Of a DNA stretch of 30,094 nt, positions 23,835 through 30,094 are shown in pieces. The notes under the pieces were generated by a model. That model saw only the letters and a list, made by a program, of their open reading frames with translations, searched no databases and was not told where the DNA came from. The DNA comes from Bacillota bacterium. GTDB taxonomy: Bacteria; Bacillota_C; Negativicutes; JAEYSJ01. The stretch's first letter is position 1. Every line of letters begins with the position of its first letter. Location: contig JAEYSJ010000111.1 in assembly GCA_023434855.1 (NCBI GenBank), forward strand, positions 1-30,094, in the 5' to 3' direction. The position numbers and the translations under genes were made by a program.

Positions 23835-25421
23835 CTACAACGTTTTCGGCACTGTAAAATGCATCTTTGTCCCTACCCCCAAAGTTGACTCACACCAAAT
23901 CTTGCCGCCCAGCTGCCGGACAAGGGTTTTCACGTAGGCCAGCCCCATCCCTTCCCCCGCTCTGTCCTGTTTGCCGGAACGACGGAAAATTTCAAAAATC
24001 TTTTCGTAATCATTATCGGCAATGCCTCGTCCGTTGTCTTCCACCGTAAAAACGTATTCACCGTTTGTTTCGGTAAAATAGACCTTAATTTCGCCAGGTC
24101 GGCCATCCTCCAAATATTTTACGGCATTGTCAAGCAAATTGCCGATAATCTGTTCCATGGCCAAACGGTCGGTTATTATCACTGGCAGTGCCCCAACATT
24201 AACAGCAATATCCCGTTTTTCTATTTCATGCCGGTGCAATTGCACCGTCGCGGCTACCAGTTCACTCATAGCAACACTGACGTTCTCGGTTTCCCGCCGG
24301 CCCAACCGCGCCAGCCTAAGCAAAGCGTCAACCATCTTATCTAAACGGTCCACGGAAGAATCAATGAACTTCTGGGCATCAGGTATATCTTCTTCCAACA
24401 GTTCATCCACCCTTGAATGAACCTTATCCGGCATCTCTGTCGTTACGTCGCGGAGAATCTCCTTCAGCTCACGTACTGAGAAGCCCAATTCCTGAGAAAA
24501 GCCTTTTATGTTGATTATTGGCGACCGAAAATCGTGAGCAACAATGTTTGCAAAAGATTTAATCTCGTGATTCGACTCTTCCAGCTTAGCTGAATATTGC
24601 TTCAACATCGCCTTACTTGCCATTAGCCGATCGCGGCTCATCTGCAGTTCGTCCTGAGCCCCCTGCCGTTCCGCAATCTCCTCTTCCAGAGCCGCATTTA
24701 TCGCCTGCAGCTGGCTAGTCCGCTGAATCACCTGATCTTCAAGTTCGGCGTTGAGTTTGCTGAGGGATTCCTGGGCAATCTGACGTTCGGCAATTTCCTC
24801 TTCAAGGGAGGTATTAAGATCCTGGAGCTGAATTGTCCGTTTACGCACTTCGTCTTCAAGTTCGGAATTCAACCTGCTAAGTGCATTCTGCGCCATCTGC
24901 CTTTGCATAATCTCTGCTTGCAGTTTAGTATTAATTGCTGCCAGTTTATCCCTGGATTCGTTGATAGCCTCATATCTCCTGGCATTGGAAATCGCCAGCC
25001 CGCATATTTTACTGACATTTAGCATCAAACTCAAATAACGGTCCCGGTATTCAGGAAATGCTAACTCGTCAATCTCCATTACACCATAGACTTCGTCTTT
25101 AAAATCCAGCCGTAACAGAAACCCATTCCCTGCTGTTGAATAGACATAACGATGATTGGGATTGTCTATGCAAGATTGGAGTAATGCCATGTTTTCATCA
25201 GAAATACTTGGAGCGTCAATAGTTCTTCCCATGCAATAGTAACCGATCCTTCGCGGCATAAATAACATCATAAAAGTATCAAGCAGTTTCTTTATTAATT
25301 CTTGCTCAGTTAGTATTTCAGGAAATTTGCTGATCACATCAAATATCATCGCATATTCGGCATTTAATTTAGATGCGTCTTGTTCAGAATTCCCGGTAGT
25401 ATGATTTAAATTATCTGACAT
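23835..25421 (-). CDS. Cytoplasmic sensor histidine kinase with coiled-coil repeats
   Basis: A 528-aa kinase without membrane segments. The N-terminal 150 residues look like a GAF-type sensor domain. A long coiled coil (155-285) follows, with near-repeated units (LNSELEDEVRKRTIQLQ, LNAELEDQVIQRTSQLQ, each followed by LEEEIAERQ). HisKA has SFANIVAHDFRSPIINI (His296), and the HATPase has NLLDNAVKYL, VEDNGRGIAD and GEGMGLAYVK, as in phytochrome-type kinases. It starts 11 nt after the methyltransferase stop with AGGTGA 7 nt before the ATG, so it is cotranscribed with the corrinoid genes. No partner response regulator is adjacent. Confidence 0.88.
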   Translation of the reverse strand: MSDNLNHTTGNSEQDASKLNAEYAMIFDVISKFPEILTEQELIKKLLDTFMMLFMPRRIGYYCMGRTIDAPSISDENMALLQSCIDNPNHRYVYSTAGNGFLLRLDFKDEVYGVMEIDELAFPEYRDRYLSLMLNVSKICGLAISNARRYEAINESRDKLAAINTKLQAEIMQRQMAQNALSRLNSELEDEVRKRTIQLQDLNTSLEEEIAERQIAQESLSKLNAELEDQVIQRTSQLQAINAALEEEIAERQGAQDELQMSRDRLMASKAMLKQYSAKLEESNHEIKSFANIVAHDFRSPIINIKGFSQELGFSVRELKEILRDVTTEMPDKVHSRVDELLEEDIPDAQKFIDSSVDRLDKMVDALLRLARLGRRETENVSVAMSELVAATVQLHRHEIEKRDIAVNVGALPVIITDRLAMEQIIGNLLDNAVKYLEDGRPGEIKVYFTETNGEYVFTVEDNGRGIADNDYEKIFEIFRRSGKQDRAGEGMGLAYVKTLVRQLGGKIWCESTLGVGTKMHFTVPKTL

Positions 25422-25432
25422 GAATTTTTCAC

Positions 25433-26458
25433 CTATTTAAGAGGATATGTACCATATTCGCGCACTGCTTCAGCCACCCAGTAAAGGACATCTTCCGGTA
25501 CCTGCCAGGGAATTTCTCCGTGATGATCGGCTAGAATAAAACCACCGCCCTGCGCCGCGGCAGCAATAGCTTTTTTTACCTGGTCAAATGTCTCGTCCCT
25601 GGTCCAACGCCGCATGGCAATGCCGTTTAAATTACCTAAAACAGTAATCTTATTCTTGCATTCCGCCTTGATTTGAGCGAGATTTTCATCAGCACTGACC
25701 GCCACGGCTCCTATCCCGGTTTGAACAAGATCAACCACAGCAGGCATGCCTTTCGCAGATGCCAGATGCAGGGCCGTGGGTCCTTTTATCGCAGCAACGG
25801 TTCTTTTAGCGACCAGGTAGCCTGTTTCCAGAAATAACTCCCGGGGGATCATGCTGGGGGAAGCCAGCGGATCAAAATAACAAATTGCTGTTGCGCCTGA
25901 TTCCAACTGGGCATTGGCCCATTCCACGCAAAAAGCTTCATTCATACGCATCAGAGTATTAAACTGTTCACGTCGGCGATAAATAAGTTCGAAATATTTC
26001 TCGAAACCCATCTGCATAACCGGCAAGGAGAAAGGTGACATCACCACGCCGATAATCGGCACTTCACCGCGAGCGTGCTTTTTTAATGTCTCCGTTGTTT
26101 GCAATACTTTTTGTAAAACAGAAGAATCCCGAACTGTTGGTACTTGAAGATCGGCAATCTGTTCACAGTTTTTTATGATTGGGACCCCTGCAGTTGGCGG
26201 CCCGTCTTCGGAAAATAGCGTATTTCCGCCCCAGGCTTCCATTTCCAGCGATGCATAATAGAAAGTATAATAGCAATCATGCTGGAACTGTTGACGCATA
26301 CGCAGCTGTCCCGCGATAACGTTTTCGGCCTTGGAAAAGTAATCTTGAATAGACATACCCAGTACTTTGGCACCATACAGGGAAAGCAGCAGAAAAAACG
26401 GCACCCGGTCAGGCTCCTGATGGCTAAGGGTTGTTAAAACACGTTGCATTGACGTCAT
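25433..26458 (-). CDS. UroD-type corrinoid methyltransferase (MtaA/MtbA-like)
   Basis: A 341-aa protein of the uroporphyrinogen decarboxylase superfamily, subgroup of cobamide methyltransferases: MQRVLTTLSHQEPDRVPFF at the start and VLGNLNG near the end. Known members bind zinc through H-x-C and a later Cys in a GCG-like block. Here the first site reads ALHLASAKG (Cys replaced by Ala) and the second LADHHGEIP (His-His in place of Cys), so metal binding is changed or lost. The ATG at 26458 has AGAGG 5 nt upstream; the GTG at 26476 is less likely. It follows the corrinoid protein by 20 nt, which should be its methyl carrier. Confidence 0.82.
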   Translation of the reverse strand: MTSMQRVLTTLSHQEPDRVPFFLLLSLYGAKVLGMSIQDYFSKAENVIAGQLRMRQQFQHDCYYTFYYASLEMEAWGGNTLFSEDGPPTAGVPIIKNCEQIADLQVPTVRDSSVLQKVLQTTETLKKHARGEVPIIGVVMSPFSLPVMQMGFEKYFELIYRRREQFNTLMRMNEAFCVEWANAQLESGATAICYFDPLASPSMIPRELFLETGYLVAKRTVAAIKGPTALHLASAKGMPAVVDLVQTGIGAVAVSADENLAQIKAECKNKITVLGNLNGIAMRRWTRDETFDQVKKAIAAAAQGGGFILADHHGEIPWQVPEDVLYWVAEAVREYGTYPLK

Positions 26459-26478
26459 TGTTTCCTCTTGTCTCACGT

Positions 26479-27111
26479 CTATTTCACCATCCCTTGAATG
26501 AGCGCAGGCAGATCTGACGCATTCTTTAGCGTATCTACACCAACAGTCTTTGCCAACTCGGTATCTAATCGAAAAGGGGCACCTCCCGCAATAACTTTTG
26601 TAGTTGCCCCCTGCTCCTTCAATCCCTCAATGACTTGCCTTACTTTCAAAGCAGATGATAACATTAATGTGGAAATCAACAATAATTCAAGCTTATCCTG
26701 AACCGTTTTTTCAATAAGAATTTCCGCGCTGACACCATGACCATAGTCAATAACCTCATACCCGCTTGCCCGTAAAATTGAGCATATAATACGTTTGCCT
26801 AATGCATGATGATCTTCCAGAACGGCAATTCCAATCTTCGGTTGAATTTTCTTTTGCTTTGGATGGCTGGATATGACCGAATCCATAACTTCCTCACATA
26901 TCATTGCACTCATATATGTCTGTGCCAAAGCGATATGACCTTCTTGCCACCCCTGTCCAATCCTTTCAAAAGCAGTAACAACCAATGTCTCTACTGCTTC
27001 TAATAGCGAAGATTGCTGAACTGCTTCCCGCATGATTTTCTCGGCGGTGACCCGATCCATCATAAGGAGGGCTTTCTCAAATTCTTCGATAGCATTCATA
27101 GCATCAGTCAT
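26479..27111 (-). CDS. Corrinoid (B12-binding) methyl-carrier protein
   Basis: A 210-aa protein of the MtbC/MtmC/MtaC type. A helical cap domain (about 5-80) is followed by a Rossmann-like B12-binding domain with EDHHALGKRI, the DxHxxG motif (Asp100, His102, Gly105), whose His is the lower ligand to cobalt, then STLMLSS and VIAGGAPF, which hold the nucleotide tail. The ATG at 27111 is chosen because AAAGGAG lies 10 nt upstream; the frame runs further to a TTG. It is first in the operon with the methyltransferase and kinase. No substrate-specific methyltransferase (MtaB/MttB type) or reductive activator is in the window. Confidence 0.88.
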   Translation of the reverse strand: MTDAMNAIEEFEKALLMMDRVTAEKIMREAVQQSSLLEAVETLVVTAFERIGQGWQEGHIALAQTYMSAMICEEVMDSVISSHPKQKKIQPKIGIAVLEDHHALGKRIICSILRASGYEVIDYGHGVSAEILIEKTVQDKLELLLISTLMLSSALKVRQVIEGLKEQGATTKVIAGGAPFRLDTELAKTVGVDTLKNASDLPALIQGMVK

Positions 27112-27171
27112 AAAAAGCACTCTCCTTTGCAATGCTGTTTCTTTTCACTCCTGTACCAAATTCTGCGTCAG

Positions 27172-27234
27172 TTATTTCTTCTTCCTGGTAAATGTTGCAA
27201 TTGACATTTTAGAATATTTCTCTTTATACGACAT
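27172..27234 (-). CDS. Possible 20-aa basic leader peptide
   Basis: ATG at 27234 has AGGGA 3 nt upstream and encodes MSYKEKYSKMSIATFTRKKK before TAA. It lies 60 nt ahead of the corrinoid protein gene on the same strand. Evidence is limited to the ribosome binding site and position. Confidence 0.2.
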   Translation of the reverse strand: MSYKEKYSKMSIATFTRKKK

Positions 27235-27290
27235 ATTTCCCTGCCTAATTATGTTATTATGCAAAAAAAGGTTAGTCTAAAGAAATCCAC

Positions 27291-27328
27291 AAAAAAACGC
27301 CGCTCCGATTCAAAGTGACGTTTTTTGC
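27291..27328. terminator. Weak hairpin with T-runs on both strands
   Basis: AAAAAACGCC (27292-27301) pairs with GACGTTTTTT (27317-27326), one wobble, with a 15-nt loop. No gene ends close by. It may be left over from the region decayed around the SRPBCC pseudogene. Confidence 0.4.
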
Positions 27329-27360
27329 TTCTTACTTACCATTTTATTTTTTTATTTTTA

Positions 27361-27734
27361 TATCATTCTTGAGAAGATAGCTCAAACTTTAATTGCTTTC
27401 ATTGCCGGCATACTTTTGCCTAAAGACAGATTTGAACAAAGAGCTAAAATATAAGGCTTCCCCTAAAACGGTATATGACATTGTCACAACAAAAAAAGAA
27501 CCTTATTCACGCTATGAATTTGAAATGCTTGAAGCAAATGGAGTTAAGGGATATTGGACAGGTGAATTTAATAAAACAGAAACAGACGGAACAGAATTTA
27601 TTTCAACAGAACACGTTATAATTGAAAATCCTATTATAAGGTCATTATCATATTTGCTTTTTAATCTAGGAAAATATATGGAAAATTATCAAAAAGATTT
27701 GGCAGCGAAACTCAATGAAGAATATCGCAGATAA
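27361..27734 (+). pseudogene. Decayed SRPBCC (START-like) protein gene
   Basis: One frame reads LEKIAQTLIAFIAGILLP then KDRFEQRAKI and stops at TAA 27452-27454. The next frame continues with KASPKTVYDIVTT and runs to 27734, ending GYWTGEFNKTETDGTEF, then IRSLSYLLFNLGKYMENYQ. Together they give the order of a membrane-anchored SRPBCC lipid-binding protein, split by a frameshift near 27446-27454. No start codon with a ribosome binding site precedes the first part. Between VTT and KKEPYSRYEF about 35 residues expected in the family appear to be missing. I read this as a pseudogene with frameshift, internal deletion and lost start. Confidence 0.65.
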
Positions 27735-27771
27735 TAAACAAAACCAATTTCGCTAACCACTCTTTAGCTTC

Positions 27772-28374
27772 TTATACATCACAAATATAGATTACCAGTT
27801 CTTCTGAAAACGGAATTTCCTCGTATTTAGGAAAAACGGAAGCCAATTGCGTATTTATATGCTTGGCAAAATCTTGATAATAACTTCCTTCTAAAAACTC
27901 AATGAACCGGGCAATGGGATTTATTTTATTTGGCCATTCGGCAATTACAACTTTTTCACTGGCAACTCGTTGCATTTGCCTTAAAACATCAAGCCTGTAT
28001 TCATCATCCATATCGTGAAGAGAGAATGCAGCTGTAACAAAATTAAAAGATGCGGTTTCAAATTGGGTTAGTTCATGCGCGGCCAAATTAATAAAATTAA
28101 TTTTATTACCGTAGGTTTTTCTTGCTTCGTTCAACATTTCCGGAGAGAAATCAATACCTGTAATCCGGGCCGAAGTACAATCCAATAAAATTCCGGCAAA
28201 TCCGCCAGTTCCAGTGCCAACATCGAGTATGGCAGACTTATTGTTAATATCGATTTGTTTTAACAACATGGGCATTGCCGTCCGGTAGTTTGCACACATT
28301 CTTTTGTTGCCAAGCTTATATACCGGCAGCCACCACTTATAAAATTTCTTAAGCCGCTCAGAATTTTTTTGCAT
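27772..28374 (-). CDS. Class I SAM-dependent methyltransferase
   Basis: A 200-aa protein with a UbiE/Methyltransf_11 core: ILDVGTGTGGFAGILL (SAM loop), ITGIDFSPEMLNEAR (acidic residue for ribose) and FNFVTAAFSLHDMDDEYR (post-motif). The N-terminal helix KFYKWWLPVYKL is hydrophobic and may touch membrane or a lipid substrate. The ribosome binding site is poor (AGGA 12 nt before the ATG), so the start could differ. The substrate is unknown. It ends 37 nt from the convergent pseudogene. Confidence 0.85.
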   Translation of the reverse strand: MQKNSERLKKFYKWWLPVYKLGNKRMCANYRTAMPMLLKQIDINNKSAILDVGTGTGGFAGILLDCTSARITGIDFSPEMLNEARKTYGNKINFINLAAHELTQFETASFNFVTAAFSLHDMDDEYRLDVLRQMQRVASEKVVIAEWPNKINPIARFIEFLEGSYYQDFAKHINTQLASVFPKYEEIPFSEELVIYICDV

Positions 28375-28460
28375 ATCAAAAGCACTTCCTAATCCGCTTT
28401 ATAGTATCCCCTTTATACTTTGGATGGGATTTTGCCTGGTTGAATTTATGAAACGTAGCA

Positions 28461-28964
28461 TTAAGTTTTATTAAATATGCTCTTATCAAACTCATTTTTA
28501 TAACTTTTTAGTTTTGTTAAATCCCTACCACATTTTGAGCAGTTTGCTGCATACCAAGAAAAGCCTGTTTGGCATTGTGGACATTTCCATTGATCATCTT
28601 GTTCTTTAAGCCAATGATTAACCCCAAATTTTTTAATGGTGGTAAGATTATTTGCTATAGTATTCAAATGTGGCAATTTATCTAAGAATAATTTCATTTC
28701 ATCCGCGTTCATCAGATTACAGGGAAACTCCTGGCACTCAATGCAACGTTCTATTTTCTTATTAATAGCACAATTCCGGATTCTGCAGTTTGCACAATTA
28801 ATAAATACCGTATCAGATTTACAGCCATGGCATTTCAGTTCTAGACCGGCTTCATCACTCCAAAACAATGCCATTTCATCTTTATGACCGGTTTCATAAG
28901 CTTTAAGAACAGAGCATGCTCCGCAATAAAGTCCACAGTACGAGTCATAATTTAAATTTCGCAT
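28461..28964 (-). CDS. DUF3795 cysteine-rich protein
   Basis: A 167-aa protein with the DUF3795 signature YCGLYCGACSVLKAY near the start, a C-H-G-C pair (KCHGCKSD), CANCRIRNCAI and CIECQEFPC, all likely zinc or iron-sulfur ligands. A C-terminal zinc-ribbon (WKCPQCQTGFSW, then CSKCG) is an extra domain. GGAAAGG 9 nt before the ATG supports the start. The function of DUF3795 is not established. It lies 86 nt upstream of the methyltransferase gene on the same strand and may be cotranscribed. Confidence 0.85.
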   Translation of the reverse strand: MRNLNYDSYCGLYCGACSVLKAYETGHKDEMALFWSDEAGLELKCHGCKSDTVFINCANCRIRNCAINKKIERCIECQEFPCNLMNADEMKLFLDKLPHLNTIANNLTTIKKFGVNHWLKEQDDQWKCPQCQTGFSWYAANCSKCGRDLTKLKSYKNEFDKSIFNKT

Positions 28965-29060
28965 CTTTTCTTACCTTTCCTTATTAAAATTTATAGAGTT
29001 GCTAATCTATTTCACTCCATAATAAAACTACTACGTCATTGTGGAATTTCCTCCCTATAA

Positions 29061-30014
29061 TTACAAAAATACACATATGTATTTTTTATTCCAAACTGCC
29101 GGAAATTTTGTCGCTTTCATATCATTTTTGACTTCTCGCGCCAAAAACAACAGTCCCAGAAATATCCCCCCGACTCCCAATCCGTGGTACCAATGTATTG
29201 GCTCATTCAGAATCAAGGCCGAGCAAACCAACCCGCTAACAGGCATGACACCGGTCAGAATTGCCGCGGCTCCGGCAGTGGCGTGCCGCAACCCCTGGCA
29301 AAATAGGATAAATGGAACAGCAGTCATAATTGACCCATAGAGAAACAAGGCAAGCCAAGCCTGAAATGGAACTTGGCCGAAGTTAAAACCAATCGCTTCA
29401 TATACTCCGACAGGCAGAAATGACAAGAATCCGAACAAACTGACGTAACCTGCAACCGCCACTGGATTCATCTGAGACGAAAGCATTTTTCCAAAGATTG
29501 TGAACAGTGATTCACCCACAACTGCCCCGAATACCAGTACACTTCCCAAAAATATATTACTTCCCATCTCAGGAGAATGTACACCTCTGGCGGCGTTCAT
29601 TAGCAGCATGCCTGCCGCCACAGCGAGAATGCCAAGCCATTTATTCCAGCCAATTTTTTCCTTCAGCAGCAACCAGGACAACAGGGCCAACACGGCAGGC
29701 ATGCTGCTTGTCCAAATACCGCTTTCCGCAGCCGATATATATTTGAGCCCGGATAGCAGTAAAACACTGAATAAAAACTGTCCGGTTAATGACTGTAGAA
29801 ATAACACAACACCCTGACGCCTTGTCAGCGCCTGTTTCATTCCTCCCTCGCGCCGGAGAAGCCAGAACAAAATAGCCGCCGACAACCCATATCTTAGCCC
29901 TGAGGCCAGAAATAACGGCAGATAATCAACCACCAGCTTTCCCACACTCACAGAAGCGCCGATTACCGCCATTGCCGTACCCAACGAGAGGTAGGCTTTC
30001 ATCTTTTCGCTCAA
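29061..30014 (-). CDS. EamA/DMT-family transporter
   Basis: A 317-aa membrane protein with about ten hydrophobic helices in two EamA repeats (residues about 5-140 and 150-290), the usual fold of drug/metabolite exporters. The frame begins at an ATG at 30038 with no ribosome binding site; the TTG at 30014 has GGAGGG 6 nt upstream and is preferred. The C-terminal tail is short and charged. The substrate cannot be read from the sequence. It is preceded by a perfect hairpin at 30049-30076. Confidence 0.88.
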   Translation of the reverse strand: MSEKMKAYLSLGTAMAVIGASVSVGKLVVDYLPLFLASGLRYGLSAAILFWLLRREGGMKQALTRRQGVVLFLQSLTGQFLFSVLLLSGLKYISAAESGIWTSSMPAVLALLSWLLLKEKIGWNKWLGILAVAAGMLLMNAARGVHSPEMGSNIFLGSVLVFGAVVGESLFTIFGKMLSSQMNPVAVAGYVSLFGFLSFLPVGVYEAIGFNFGQVPFQAWLALFLYGSIMTAVPFILFCQGLRHATAGAAAILTGVMPVSGLVCSALILNEPIHWYHGLGVGGIFLGLLFLAREVKNDMKATKFPAVWNKKYICVFL

Positions 30015-30048
30015 TTGAATCCCTCCACTTTTTCCCATTGTAACAATA

Positions 30049-30076
30049 ATTAGTGGCTCTATGTAGAGCCACTAAT
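30049..30076. repeat. Perfect 12-bp inverted repeat upstream of transporter
   Basis: ATTAGTGGCTCT (30049-30060) and AGAGCCACTAAT (30065-30076) flank ATGT. There is no T-run on the side that would suit a terminator for the minus-strand transporter. It may be an operator or leader hairpin, or the terminator of a gene beyond the right edge. Confidence 0.6.
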
Positions 30077-30094
30077 GTATAATCTTTATAGGAC

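Noticed and set aside
24590..24970. Repeat array suspected as CRISPR or minisatellite
   Set aside because: The repetition is coiled-coil coding sequence in an intact kinase frame, without constant repeats and unique spacers.
1..30094. Mobile element, prophage or integrated plasmid
   Set aside because: No transposase, integrase, relaxase or phage structural gene, and no terminal repeats with target duplications were seen.

Overview
The window looks like a chromosomal segment of an anaerobic, Gram-negative-type Firmicute (Negativicutes, probably Sporomusa/Pelosinus-like). This rests on the low to moderate GC, strong AGGAGG ribosome binding sites, a T-box riboswitch, a corrinoid protein with a UroD-type methyltransferase, an acetoacetate decarboxylase and several large sensor kinases. 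The assignment is from gene content only; no search was run. No mobile element, CRISPR array, tRNA or complete rRNA gene was found.

Layout. 1-322: leader of an rRNA operon lying beyond the left edge on the minus strand, with two tandem consensus promoters and a boxA-like sequence. 364-1376: small genes. 1315-6456 (minus): signalling operon of a membrane hybrid histidine kinase, a CheR methyltransferase and a REC-PAS-kinase, with no CheB or chemoreceptor. 6709-10574: small and poorly known genes (NrdD-tail-like, pseudopilin-like, FmdE-like, HD phosphohydrolase) and a coupled set DUF2164 - HAD nucleotidase-like - archaeo-eukaryotic primase-like protein. The HAD gene appears to start with ATT.

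10885-13820: a T-box leader, probably leucine-specific (CTC specifier), with terminator, ahead of a fused TIM-barrel isomerase/acyl-CoA synthetase. The pairing suggests acid activation under leucine starvation, for example branched-acid salvage. 13821-16593: alpha/beta hydrolase and LCMT-type methyltransferase, with a TetR gene; the hydrolase and tetR promoters carry nearly the same operator.

16698-20224: ketopantoate-reductase-like gene and acetoacetate decarboxylase (preceded by a 19-codon ORF), a D,D-carboxypeptidase and a DUF1992 protein. 20296-23685: a TetR repressor with a perfect 13-bp palindromic operator, upstream of an 882-aa phosphotransferase with rifampin-phosphotransferase domain order. 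23835-27111: a tight operon of corrinoid protein, UroD-type methyltransferase (usual Cys metal ligands absent) and cytoplasmic sensor kinase, a candidate methyl/corrinoid-sensing unit. 27361-30094: a decayed SRPBCC pseudogene, a SAM methyltransferase, a DUF3795 zinc-type protein and an EamA transporter.

The best candidates for something undescribed are the Leu-T-box-controlled fusion enzyme, the DUF2164/HAD/AEP(/HD) nucleotide cluster, and the corrinoid-UroD-kinase operon.
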